Shown here one piece after another: positions 36,501 to 47,808 of a stretch of DNA of 64,000 bases. The translations under genes and the position numbers were made by a program. The first letter of the stretch is position 1, and each line of letters begins with the position of its first letter. The DNA is from Henckelia pumila. Its lineage: Eukaryota > Streptophyta > Magnoliopsida > Lamiales > Gesneriaceae. The stretch is from positions 59,775,522-59,839,521 of the forward strand of contig NC_133123.1 of assembly GCF_033568475.1 (NCBI RefSeq). The letters are read 5' to 3'. The notes under the pieces were generated by a model, which ran no database searches, was not told the DNA's origin, and saw nothing but the letters and a program-made list of their open reading frames with translations.

Positions 36501-37426
36501 GTCATCACCTGAAAATCATTGCAAATATGAGATCCACATCCGGTATCCAATACCCAAGAAGAAGTATTAAGCGAAACATTTATTTCAATGTAAAACATAC
36601 CCTTTGCAGTTCGCAACTGTTCGAGGTATTCCTTGCAGTTACGTTTCCAATGACCGGGTTTCTTGCAGTAATGGCAAACGTTTTCATCTTTTATCCCAAT
36701 TGAAGCCTTGGCCTTTCCCTTCTTATTTGGTACAATCTTCTTGGGCGGGGCAGAACGTTTCTTACCCTTTCCACTTGGTCCTTTCTTAGAGTTAGAAGAG
36801 GAGCCAACCAAGAGTACCGATTTATCCTTCTTTAGTGTGGCTTCATATGTGACAAGCATATTGACCATCTCTTCAAGGGTGGCCTCTATATTGTTCATAT
36901 TGAAGTTCATCACAAAACCGTCAAACGATGAAGGAAGTGATAGAAGCAACAAGTCCGCGCTAAGTTCATGCTCCAAAGTCAAGTCGAGTGTTACCAACTT
37001 TTCAATGAGCCCAATCATGTGCACCCCATGCTCACGGACCGAAGTCCCATCTCGCATGCGGCTCGTCATGAGCTCTCTGACGGTGGCATACCTCTCCGAC
37101 CTTGACTGAGCTCCAAAGAGTTCCTTGAGGTTCTTGTGAATGTCAGCAGCATTCACGGCATCCTCGAATCTCCTTTGAAGCTCATCAGACATTGAAGCCT
37201 GCATGTAGCATTTGACCTTGATATCATGGTCCCACCATAAATCAAGTTTGGCCAACTCTTCCGGACTTGTATTAGCCGGGGCTTCCTTCGGAGGTGGCTT
37301 CTCTAACACGTAGAAAGCTTTTTCCGAAGTAAGAATAATTTTCAACTTACGGAACCATTCCGTATAGTTTGCGCCAGTCAATTTGTTTTGTTCGAGAATT
37401 AAAAACAATGGATTGCGAGAAGTCAT
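33512..37426 (-). pseudogene. Copia-2 gag-pol polyprotein with three in-frame stops
   Basis: One uninterrupted frame of 1,305 codons from ATG 37426 (MTSRNPLFLI) to the stop at 33512, broken only by stops near 35684, 35609 and 34988. The closely related Copia-3 protein has Trp, Arg and Trp at these places, so each is a G-to-A or C-to-T change. Order: Gag; zinc knuckle CHYCKKPGHWKRNC; protease WVLDTGCGSHIC; GAG-pre-integrase (CESCLKGK); DDE integrase (HTDVCGPF, QSDRGGEY); RT with LYVDDILLMG; RNase H (YTDSSF, TTEAEY, YCDNTGA, ADPLTKPL). Integrase before RT marks Ty1/copia. All catalytic motifs seen are kept; only the stops disable it. Confidence 0.94.
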
Positions 37427-37616
37427 TGTAATATTATACTGAAAAGGAAACAGACAATAATCAATGATTGTTTAATTAATTTACTAAGACATAAAATATG
37501 GCGAATTTTATTTTATGAATCACACTCCCACTATTTTGACGATTTCACCACCCTCTAGTGAAAACGAGAAACATTTTCTTTAGTGGGAACATGGAGTCCA
37601 ATTGACAAACTAAAGT

Positions 37617-37897
37617 CCCGAATAATATCAGCCAACCATAATTTTCAAAAGGTAGAGCCCAATTACTTCCAAAGTAACCCCCATGTTTTTTACCTCATGT
37701 CCAATAAGGGCCCAATAATATGACGCCGTTTATTGTGACACGTCAAGATAACCCATCAATTTTAAGTTGTGATGGACGATCGCCATGTGGATCCCCCAAT
37801 AATATGAGCCAATCCCATGGGAGTTCCACCCAACTTACAACATGTGTCGATCCAATGTACAGCTTTCCGACGAACGGGTCCCCCAATAATATGAGCC
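37617..37897 (-). repeat. Four-copy 17-bp motif array in the Copia-2 leader
   Basis: Minus-strand copies GGCTCATATTATTGGGG (twice), GGCGTCATATTATTGGG and GGCTGATATTATTCGGG, spaced 87, 83 and 94 bp apart. The intervening sequences are not obviously repeats of one another. The same four variants occur in the same order in Copia-3. Confidence 0.85.
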
Positions 37898-38850
37898 GGA
37901 CCATATCCGCGGGTAGCATCTCATACATTGATCGTTGATGAAAGGTAGAAATATTTAAACAATATTTAAATTCCCTTTTTATTAATCTTGATATCAATTT
38001 TAAATCATATTTAAAATGAGGGATTTTAATTTTGAAAATTTGTCTCATCATGCAATTTATGTATGCTTGCGGGATTCATACAATTTAGTCTAAACATGCA
38101 TACATCAATAATATCATATATTATTTAAGGATGATCGATCTCATTAACTAATCGACCCGTGGTTGCCAATCACGAGTCTAAGTCTAATCCTAGGTGATAT
38201 GTAAGTATGCAATGCAATCCTATTACATTGTGTTTCCAATTTACATTTCTTCGGTCTTCATTGTCTGTTAGGCCCACCATTTCTTCAAATCTTTGTCTCC
38301 CACTAAGTCTAATAAATTTACAATAAATTTCGATGACAAATATGGGATACATTTTTAGGGGTGGGAACGGGCCATAAACCAGGCCCACTTTTATTACATA
38401 TGACAATCATATTGGGCTATAAACCAAGCCCATTAATAAACACCAACAACAATAAGACAAATGTAAATCACCTAACATACACCTAAAACATTAGTCATGG
38501 CAATCGATCATCCTTTATCCATTAATTAATTCAATAATTAAATAATTGGATAAACATGCAAAGGCATCATAATTTAAAAGATAAAATCATATTTTATCTT
38601 ATCCATCCATAATATCATATCTTATCATCAATTGTACCAAAATAATTAATTTTATAAAATTTAATTTAACGGATAAAATTTATAAATTTTCCAAAAATTC
38701 AAATTTATCCCAAAATCAATTTTAAAATTTTCGGACTCGAACAATTCGATCCGATGCCTCGTGATCTAATCAAAAACAATTTTTGATCGGATCAAACACT
38801 AGAATTTCAAAAATTCAAAATTTTTAAAAAAAATAAAATTTTAATTTTCC

Positions 38851-38949
38851 GGGCTGCCCGGGACAATCCCGGGCAGCCCGTGCCCCGACCGGGGCTCTGG
38901 CTGGGCAGCGATCCAATCGCTGCCCCGGGCAGCGATCGGATCGCTGCCC
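38851..38949 (-). repeat. GC-rich hairpin cluster in the Copia-2 leader
   Basis: Three strong inverted repeats in 99 bp: a perfect 13-bp stem with a 3-base loop (38851-38863 / 38867-38879, GGGCTGCCCGGGA); a 10-bp stem (38903-38925, GGGCAGCGAT); and an 11-bp stem around a single base (38927-38949, GGGCAGCGATC). Surrounding DNA is AT-rich. It lies about 110-210 bases after the primer-binding site in the RNA sense. Confidence 0.88.
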
Positions 38950-39058
38950 GTGTTTTGCCCGTAAAAATTTTGTTTTTTAAAAAAAAATTTTGTTTCAAAA
39001 ACCGAGGCTTAAAAATTTTGTACAATCGATTAATTTAATCGTTTGATCTGAGCAACCT

Positions 39059-39071
39059 GGCTCTGATACCA
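39059..39071 (-). promoter_or_regulatory. Primer-binding site of Copia-2 (tRNA-iMet)
   Basis: The minus strand reads TGGTATCAGAGCC, one base after the LTR end. It complements the 3' end of initiator tRNA-Met. Confidence 0.93.
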
Positions 39072-39072
39072 C

Positions 39073-40949
39073 TGTTGGAAATCGGTGTTCAGATCAATTA
39101 GAATTGATACCCGGTGCAGCGAAAGTTTAAAAATTTTATTTTATTAATATGGAACGATTCCATATTTGGGTATCAAAACTTTTACGATTAAATTTGTGTA
39201 AGTAAAATAAATAATCACAATTAAATATTTTACCTTAAAATCTCGAAGCGAGATTATGGACACCAACAGAATTTAATCTGCTCTTGTTGTATTTCCCAGG
39301 AACTGATGAACGAACGTTTCTTCAACCAGGTCCACGAATAGAAAACAAAACCCTCTGATTGACTGCACTAGAAATCAATCAGAAGTTTGCGTAGAGAATA
39401 AACAGATATGATCTGTTAATTCAGATTGTAATTTTTCATAAAAATCACAAGCCGAATTTTCTCCGAAAGGGACAGAGGATTTCGAAAATCCTCTTGAAAT
39501 ATTTTGTAGTGTTTTCGAAAATTCTAATAATGAATTGCATACAATTTTCGAACATTGCACATATATTTATAGATAATTTCTAGTTATAATTGTATCAGGA
39601 CTCTAACTCCTTAAAGCCCACAATCCATAACTTAAGCCCAACAAGCCAAGCCTGTTGTTATAAAAATTAATATAAAATTCATCGTGACTCCGATTGATAA
39701 ACTGATTTCACCAATATGCACAGAAACCATTTCTGCATCTTTTAGAGTCAAGATAATTTTTCTGAATCCGAATTCAGTGATTTCCAAAAATGCCCATCCC
39801 TATGTCATTTTAGGAAATCTCACTCCCTTTAGTTAAGAAGTCCAACTTCTTTTTCATTAAATTTAACTCTTTAAATTTAACTATCTTTACGGGGTTTTAG
39901 TAATCCATTACTTGTGTAACCCTCAATGGTTCAGGAATACAGCTAGCTGTGGGCTCACAACTCCTTGTGACTCGGAACAACAATTTCCGACTTACCCATC
40001 GAATCATGGTAAGAGCGCCTAGCAACATCGCCCCATGATTCCCTAGGTATTACTGATAGTGCCTACAAGAACCAGTAGATTTTGGATAGCGTACAGTACG
40101 GTCTCTTCAACCAAATATCCCGATCGAATCAACAACCATTGGTATATCGAGAGTCGTTCGAGATTCGATAACTATGCATAACATCTTGGAGATCTATTAG
40201 TGACATCGCATGTGTTACTAGGATAACCTATTAACCTAAAGCACATCATGTACTCTGGCCAGAGATTCGTCACACTAATATCTCCTCAGATCGCATAGGA
40301 TATCCACACTCGCAAGTATGTGGTGAATCCTTGACAACAAAGCATCGACTCATATATGTGTCGTAACTGTACCCAATCCAGACACTTGATGACCCCAATA
40401 GAGTCGGTAAACGAGTCAAGGTACAGTACTAGCATATAGAGTCTCAATGATGTTTCAAGTAATAAGGACTAATGGTGTACAACCAAAACCGCGGACTTTA
40501 TCCACTCGATAAGTGATAACCACTTGGAAAGTTCGAATAGGGTAGTTCGATCATTCATCATATGAATATCCATTTGCATGCTTTGAACATCTCTATGTTT
40601 CATACCAATGAAACGTGGTACTCGGCATCGCAAATGCTAGTCTCAATCTCGAGTGATCCTTATCCTTATTTGCGGACGGCTCAATTGACTAGGAACAGTT
40701 TAGAATATACAGTGACTATAAGATGTGTTTCATGATAGTCATCCCCATGTGCTACCACATCTTACATACACTATAGTATATTCAAGGTCTTTATCAAAAC
40801 AACAATAGTATATCATAATATAACAATATGAAGAAAGATAAAGTCAATGCCATTATAAAAGTGTAAATTATATTAAACAAAAGATTGTTTTACATAGAGT
40901 CATAAAAGCCCTTAGCCACAAGTTGGCTAACCGGGCACCCACTCTTTCA
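39073..40949 (-). repeat. Copia-2 5' LTR (1877 bp)
   Basis: Twin of 31622-33497, with a TATA box at 39562-39571 (minus strand). It drives transcription leftward through the leader and gag. Confidence 0.94.
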
Positions 40950-40954
40950 CATGT

Positions 40955-41916
40955 ATACTCGCTGACAATCTCAGTCAATGTGTATGTACCTAACACCGAA
41001 GTCTGAACTAAGCTAGAAAAAGACAACCCCTAGCTGTCCTAGGTCAACTCCCGACCCGACCTGGTCTCAAGCCCGACCCGACCTGGCCTCTTGGTCCGAC
41101 TCCGAGCTCTTCCTTCCCGAGCTATTTCTTTCCGAATTCCCGAGCTCCCGAGCTACTCTTTTCCGGGCAAAGATATGAAGTGAGATGGAAGTGATGTGAA
41201 AAATAACTGAATCCCCAGCTCCTATTTATAGACAAATATTTGGGGTGATCGGGATTCTTCAGCTGACGTCGAGACGTCCGAGCTCCTATAAGCACGCCAC
41301 GTATCAGATGCTTGATCTGAGTCACTACCATTATTGACAGCTCATGCTTAGGCGCCAACTGTCATTCATGCAAGCGTCCACACACCTGCCTGCCTGTCCT
41401 GGAGGGTTCAGGCTTATACATTCTCTGATTTTGATTAAGTTTTCATTCCCGACTTGAACACAATGTGTCCTTCCCTTGACCGAACACTACCTTGGCCTTG
41501 CACTTCACTTTTCTGAGCACCATAGGACCCGACCCGAGCCATGCTTTTCCTTGACCGATCCCCTCGTGTCCGAACCCTCCCTTGGTTCACCATGATCGAC
41601 CCGAGCCCCAAGGAAACATCCGAGCTCAAACCAAGCTCCATGCTAAGCTAAATCCACCTCCACGCCCGAGCCCTAGCTCAATGCCCGAGCCCTAGTGCCA
41701 TGCCCGAGCCCTAGCCAAAGCCATACACACACAGCCAATCATGATGCTCAACCATGTTCGACCCGAGCCACTCATGACCGACCCGAGCCCATGGTCAAAT
41801 CCATCAAACCCTAGCTCATTCTCATACCATGTGTTCTTGATCTTGACTTGTTTAATTAGTAACCCTTAATCATGTTTAACATATTATTATCTTAAAATAA
41901 AATATGGATTACTACA
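40955..41916 (-). repeat. Gypsy-B 5' LTR, promoter-bearing part
   Basis: Resumes the LTR after Copia-2 and matches 25249-26220, with the TATA box at 41221-41230 and the same GGCTCGGG-rich U3. It ends ATTACTACA before the target copy ctaac (41917-41921). Confidence 0.9.
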
Positions 41917-42720
41917 CTAACAATCGAAGTTATGCTTAACGTCTATTTACCAATTAAACTTAACTCATATAATATACAACCCGAGCTCTTAAGAAATTCA
42001 CAAGTCCTCAAATTAATTAGCGACTAAACTCTAAATATTTTTTTTTTCTAAATAGGACAGCTAAGGGACTATACAATTCTACCTCATTAGGCTTCAAGAT
42101 ATGATATGAATCTGACCCACTTTTATAAATAAATTTAATCTAATCCTTGATAAGAAAATATACCCATAACATGTTGTTCGGTTCCAAGATATTATCCGAT
42201 AACATGTAGAATCCAAATAGGTGACTAGACAGATCCCAAATATCCATTCACAAATTTATGCGTTCATCTCTAGCGTCTTTGATTCTACCGCAAGTTCAAC
42301 TCTTAATTAAAATTTTCCAATAAATTTATCCACATCTTCTATCCCAGACACAACGACTAAGAAATCCATGATTACACTTCAAGTCAAAATATACTACGAG
42401 CGATTATCCTCTTATTGGATTAGATGGTCTCTAAGTACCAAACAATTCCTACATACCGCCTAAAAAAATATCTCAAATCCCTAGTTCAACTTGACAGCAA
42501 GTCTGAAAATCCGAAAATTCCCAAATTATTATATGTTCAACCTGAATTCGTATTTCAAGAACTTAGTACCCAATTAGACACCTCGAAGAGTTTGCAATTC
42601 GACTGTAAATGCTTACTCATTGTTCCTCAAGTACCTTAGCATTTCACTGGTAAATAAATCTACAGTTTATTCGGAAAAACTTCATAATTATCTATTCATA
42701 ATTCTATGCCCATAGTTGGT

Positions 42721-42878
42721 GCATTAGTATTATCGGTTGACATTCACAAAATCTTAGAACACTAATATAAAGTACCCAAAATGCTTTAGGGTAAATAGAG
42801 CATTAGTCTTATCGGTTGACATTCACAAAATCTTAGAACACTGATATAAAGTACCCAAAATGCTTTAGGGACAATTCT
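42721..42878. repeat. 79-bp tandem duplication in the LARD internal region
   Basis: The units both read GCATTAGT.TTATCGG and end TACCCAAAATGCTTTAGGG, with period 79. The same pair is at 49077 and 49156, so it predates the duplication of the internal region. Confidence 0.85.
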
Positions 42879-43147
42879 ATTTCCCTGTCTCGAGACTGAT
42901 CACCCATTCAGCTTACCATAGTCGTCTGTTTACTCTTAATGATCCTATTTAAAATTGAAACAACTCATTCAATTAATTTACTACCTAGTAGTCTATTCGC
43001 TAGAACTAGATATAATTGATAGTCGTCACTCCTAGGATCACATCAATAACTTAGGATTTTATCTATCACTAATGCTAAATTCCAATATTCTGAATACTTA
43101 CTATGCGGTTACGAACCACTTATTTACACAAGAAATCAAAATGATAG

Positions 43148-43219
43148 TTGAAACCATATTCCACCCAAATTCTCAAATTGGTATTGAAACCATATTCCAC
43201 CCAAATTCTCAAATTGGTG
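43148..43219. repeat. 36-bp tandem duplication private to one LARD copy
   Basis: TTGAAACCATATTCCACCC and the following bases occur at 43148 and 43184; the matching place at 49500-49540 has a single unit. This is probably replication slippage after the two copies separated. Confidence 0.85.
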
Positions 43220-44516
43220 GATCATGAAAGGAAACAAGCATACAAGTAATGCTGCTTAATATGAAATGAAATAATGCAAGAATTACAAACAAATAAGCTA
43301 AAAATAAAATAAAAATCTAGATAAGTGAAAACAACTCACTAATGATCAAATTCTAAGGATTAATGAATAATAATAAAGGCTCCATGAATAATGAATATGA
43401 GTCGACAAGATACAAATCTCTTGATCATTCATCCATGGGTAATGAAATCATGCTCAACAATCAAAACACAATTAAGACAGTCAGTGTGACTTCAGTCGAG
43501 AGAGGTTCACACAAGTTAATAATCAGGGGAAACAACGGTCCTAAGACATATCCGGATGTCAACCACAACATAAGTAGATCACAAAAAGAAAGTCGAGGTG
43601 AATCTTACTCACATCAACATGTGGCTCTAGAACCGAAATTTTTTTTCAATAAGTGTGAAATATAAATAAGATTTTATTAAGAATTCAACCATTGCCAAAA
43701 TGGCAGAATTCAACACTGATTAATGTCACACAAATCCATAAATGAACAAAGGATTAGCAAAAAAAATTTCGGATGCTCAAAAGTATATGTTGCAATAGAT
43801 ACAAGCACGATTGAAGAATAAGAAAATAATGATAGGAATAATAGTTCACAAAATTGAAAGACTCATAGTAACCGACTCACTAATCCTCAAAATCATATTT
43901 CCCCAAATAACAAAAGAAAAACTCAAACTATCCATAATAATATAAAACAAAGCTCATATCCCAAGTCTTCTCACGAGTTCGATTCAAAAATTTAACTGAA
44001 AAAAAAACATACATCTATCAATTTCTAATCAAACTATTCATTTAGTTTTATCCGAACAAATTCCATCCCTAAGAGAATAAATTACAACAAGGACAGATCA
44101 AATAATACTTTCTAATACGCAAGTTTATTATTTCCGACAAATTCCTACAATCTCACCCAATATTGTTAACACTACCTAATAACTCAAACAACATCCACGT
44201 ACTATCAAAAAATGGAAGAAATATTAGTACACCAACTTCGTTTAACATGAAACCGCATGCTACAAAAATAAAAAGTCAAATAATACATTTTAAATTATAA
44301 AAGAAGTTTTAAACAAAAATAAACACTAAACTACACACTTAATTAAATTAAACATCTAGTTTTGAAAATATTTTAAAAAAAAGGTGACATCAAAATATTT
44401 AAAATAATAAATCAATTATGACTACCATATAAAATTCATTAAAACTTACAAACTTTGAGGCGAGACTTCTTGAGTTTCTTGTAACCGACAGTAGGAACAA
44501 CCCAAACCAGAACCAT

Positions 44517-44528
44517 GCTTTGATACCA
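44517..44528 (-). promoter_or_regulatory. Primer-binding site of the LARD-like element
   Basis: The minus strand reads TGGTATCAAAGC, two bases after the LTR end. It differs by one base from the tRNA-iMet match seen in the other elements (TGGTATCAGAGC) and fixes the orientation. Confidence 0.7.
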
Positions 44529-44530
44529 AC

Positions 44531-47500
44531 TGAAACGACCCTGACACAACTTTTAAATTAAACTAAATAAAATACGGGTTTTCAAAAAAATTTCGGCATG
44601 ACCTCTCTGTTTATATTATAACCCACCTGTCACAGACATCAGTCAAAAATAAAACAACCAACAATACTAAACAATTCAGACCGAGAAACGAACGAAGACC
44701 TGAGAATAAGATACGACAATTCAACCATCAAAATAATTAACACTTTGATATTTCCATGCCCAAAGACAATCAATGAATCTTTACATTTACATTAATCCAA
44801 GAAACAAAATAAAAGACTATGAAATGTTAAAATAAACTTTTGCAGAAGACTAGCATAGGTCAGAGGGAATGTGTTGTGCCCGCGATGGAATGTGTCGTGC
44901 CCGCATCGCAGTCCGCTCGATAGTCTTGCCCCTCAATCTCTATGAAATACTCCTCATCTGAAAAAAATAAGTGTTGTGAGTCTAAAAGACTCAGCAAGAA
45001 TAGGGGGGGGGGGTAACGAGTACTACGTAAATACAAGCACGCACAAATTAAAAATAGCTTGATAATAAAATATCTTGTGCCCTTAGTTTGAATAAAATGT
45101 ACTTCTAAAATGAGAGAACATGAATATAACATATGCATGGCTAAGTCATGTATAATCAATGAAACTGCATAAACTGTATCTGAATCTGTAACTGTGAACT
45201 TAGATCCTTGATTGTGACTCTGTGATTTCGATCATGATCATGACTATAGTGCACAATGCCGCAAGGAGGTCGAGATGAAACTCAACCCAATCTTGCCCTA
45301 AATTGGTAAGGAAGACCAGAATAGCTCCGGCCCCACACGAACACATGCTAAGGTAATGAAACCCATAATAATTTGGTAAGGGAGACCAAAACGTCTTTCA
45401 GCCCACACGAACACATGAATATGTAATCACAACCATCTCACTTCATTCAAAAAAATTTCTTTCTTTTATTGAATATGAGACTTAGCATGCATATGTAAAT
45501 ATGACGTACATGTATATGTTAATCAATAATCATGCATATGGCTCACATATGGATGATCGGGATGGTGATTTAGGAACAACCCAAAGGATAAAATTCTAAA
45601 CCATAAATTTGCAGTTAGGACAATTTGAGTGGTTTGCCCGTAAAATTTGTAACATATCATTTCTTATTCAAAAAGAGTTCTGCTTAAAACCACGACTCTA
45701 ACACACTTAGAACTAAATAAAGAAGTCATCCTCGGGGTATTACTCCTATCCAAACATTTTATAAAAATTTCAATTCCGGGCAGCAACCTTATTAAATCCC
45801 AAATTCTACACTTCTATAATCAAATGCCTAGAACTTGACCAAAACTTAACCGAATTAATTTCCGCTTGGACCAACATATTGCCAACATCCTAGACTAATT
45901 CCCGACCCTAGACCTAGGACAAAACCCAAGTTTCACCCCTGTTTTTTAAAAAAAAAATGATTTCCGGACAGCCCACTCACTTTCCAAAAATTCTGCACAA
46001 ACCTCATTTTCAAACTCAACCAAAACACATGGGTGTTTGTCTTCAAATTCCAGACATTATCCTAGCATTAAACCAACACTTAAACTCACTCAAAACCCCC
46101 TTAAAACTCCCATAACCCAGCTCAAACCTAGCTTAACCAAGCCATCCATACCGAGCCCCGAAAACCAAATTTTCGAAATGCACTTCAACCCCATCTCACA
46201 AGCCATTTCAAACTCATCCTAGCTGCTACCATGTGAACTACATTCACCCATGGTAGTTCCTAAATCACCAACCAAACATCACAATCCACACAAACTGTTC
46301 GAACCCAGCACATACAGATAAGCAAGTTTATGAAATTTTTTTCTTTAAAATAACAGGGCATCAATGCCAACTACAATTCAACTCAAAATCATTCCAAACT
46401 TCATCAAGTAATTAAAATTTCATTTTCCACAAGCATGTAAAAAAATGAAACTAACGACAGAAATGGGGAAAAATCGAACAGGGCACTTGCTATAAATTTT
46501 CGAAATAATGAAATGCAACCCTAAACCAATCACACGACACAATAGATTTACGAGGTAAGGAAAATGAACCACATTCTTGCCTAAGCTAAAACAGAGAAAT
46601 CGAAAGGGACAGAAATGCTAGCTGCGGTCGTTCGAAGAAACAAGGAGCTCGATTGAGCTATGGCCGACGCGAGCTGGAAAGGGGCTGAACTTGAGCTCTA
46701 ACGGAGAGAAAACCAGCTTGCCCTGTACGCCAATAAGAAGCTACGCTGGAGAAGAAGAAGATGGAGGAGCTGCGGCGGCCGATGAGAGGGCTGGAGCTAG
46801 AGCTGAAATCGAGCTGGGAATGAGCTTAAGATTCACGACCAGTTAGCTATGGAACAATTTCTGGAGAAGAAATGAAGGAATGGAAGCTTAAGAGAGGAAG
46901 ATGCCGATGGATTCTTGAAGGAGACGAAACAGGGGAGTGAATGGTGAGGGGCGTGTATGTGTGTAGGCGAGAGTGTGTGAGTTTTGGGGAGTAGAATTGG
47001 AGAGTAGGGTTGTGTATTTTAAATGGAATTTTTCAGGGTTAAATAAATAGTAGGGAAAATATTACACAACTCCAAATTGCTATTTAGACTTTGGAATTAG
47101 AATTTAGGAGTTTAATTTGCACTGAAAAAAAATACAAGTTCAAAATTTTTAATTTAAAATGTTAAATTGGATTTTACTAGCTCAGGATTAAAATGCTATA
47201 CTCGAATTAAAAAAAATCAGTACTTTAAATATTTGATGTCGCAGCGATAAATAAAACTTTTAAACAATTAACAGAGCAGTTAAAATAATTTAAGCAGACT
47301 AGACTAATCGTTTAAAAGCAAATTAAATAAATACACAAGCGAAAAATAAAAATCTTTAAAATGATTTGGATAATTAAAATTAAAAAATATTTAAATAAAT
47401 AAGCTAGACATTTAAAATAATTTAAGATAATTAATTGCTAAACTTAGGCTATTTAAAATAAATAAGTTGGACACTCGAAAATATTTAAACAACTAAGCTA

Positions 47501-47808
47501 AACAATTAAAGTTATTTAAAAGAATAACCTAAACAATTAAAATCATTTTAATAAGCAAACTTAAAATTTTAAAATATTAAAAACAAATAAGTTGCACAAT
47601 AAAATTGTTTAGAAAAATAAACTTAAACAATAATAAAAAAACATTAATTAAATAGTTAGTAAAATAAAATCATTGAATAAATAATAAAAATGTTTTATTA
47701 GCATATAGTTCAAATAAAGAATTTAAATCAATTAAATCTAAAAATAATAATCATAATATTTATTAAATTAATGCATGTAATTTAGTAAATTGGATTTTAG
47801 GCATCACA
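44531..47808 (-). repeat. Middle LTR of the LARD-like array (3278 bp)
   Basis: Starts TGAAACGACCCTGAC and ends TTTTAGGCATCACA; homologous to 11272-14500. It acts as the 5' LTR of the left unit and sits in 3' LTR position for the right partial unit. It carries a private duplication of about 21 bp near 44870-44910 (TGTGCCCGC repeated) and a run of 10 G near 45004. Confidence 0.83.

Larger units (their letters stand above)
37427..39058 (-). other. Copia-2 5' leader
   Basis: About 1.6 kb between the primer-binding site and gag, with no long sense frame. It holds a GC-rich hairpin cluster (38851-38949) near its 5' end. Near gag lie four copies of a motif reading GGCTCATATTATTGGGG on the minus strand (37881-37897, 37794-37810, 37711-37727, 37617-37633). 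The rest is very AT-rich. The layout matches the Copia-3 leader. Confidence 0.8.
31622..40949 (-). mobile_element. Copia-2: complete Ty1/copia element (9.33 kb) nested in the Gypsy-B LTR
   Basis: LTRs 31622-33497 and 39073-40949 begin TGTTGGAAATCGG and end CTCTTTCA. The target duplication catgt is exact (31617-31621 and 40950-40954), and the uninterrupted target is at 25240-25250. Purine tract, full-length polyprotein frame, a 1.65-kb leader and a tRNA-iMet binding site lie between. The two LTRs differ at scattered positions, so it is older than Copia-3. Same family as Copia-3 and Copia-4. Confidence 0.95.
14974..41916 (-). mobile_element. Gypsy-B: Ty3/gypsy (chromovirus-like) element, split by two nested insertions
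   Basis: The outer ends TGTAGTGACT (14974) and ATTACTACA (41916) are flanked by the 5-bp direct repeat ctaac (14969-14973 and 41917-41921). Removing it reconnects the LARD sequence as found at 48270-48290. The left (3') LTR is 14974-15490 plus 25055-26220; the right (5') LTR is 30915-31621 plus 40955-41916. They rejoin to about 1.68 and 1.67 kb. Purine tract, polyprotein and primer-binding site lie between in minus-strand order. The element proper is about 8 kb. Confidence 0.93.
41917..44516 (-). other. LARD internal region, part 2
   Basis: Non-coding. 41922-43513 matches 48279-49834; 43514-44516 is present only once in the window. It contains a 79-bp tandem duplication (units starting 42721 and 42800) also present in the other copy, and a 36-bp one (43148 and 43184) found only here. 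A 100-codon plus-strand frame (43363-43665) is lysine/asparagine-rich without a domain and is not called. No gag or pol trace was recognised. Confidence 0.75.

Noticed and set aside
43363..43665. 100-codon plus-strand frame in the LARD interior
   Set aside because: Antisense to the element, asparagine/lysine/serine-rich with no domain, and its counterpart in the other copy is cut by Gypsy-C.
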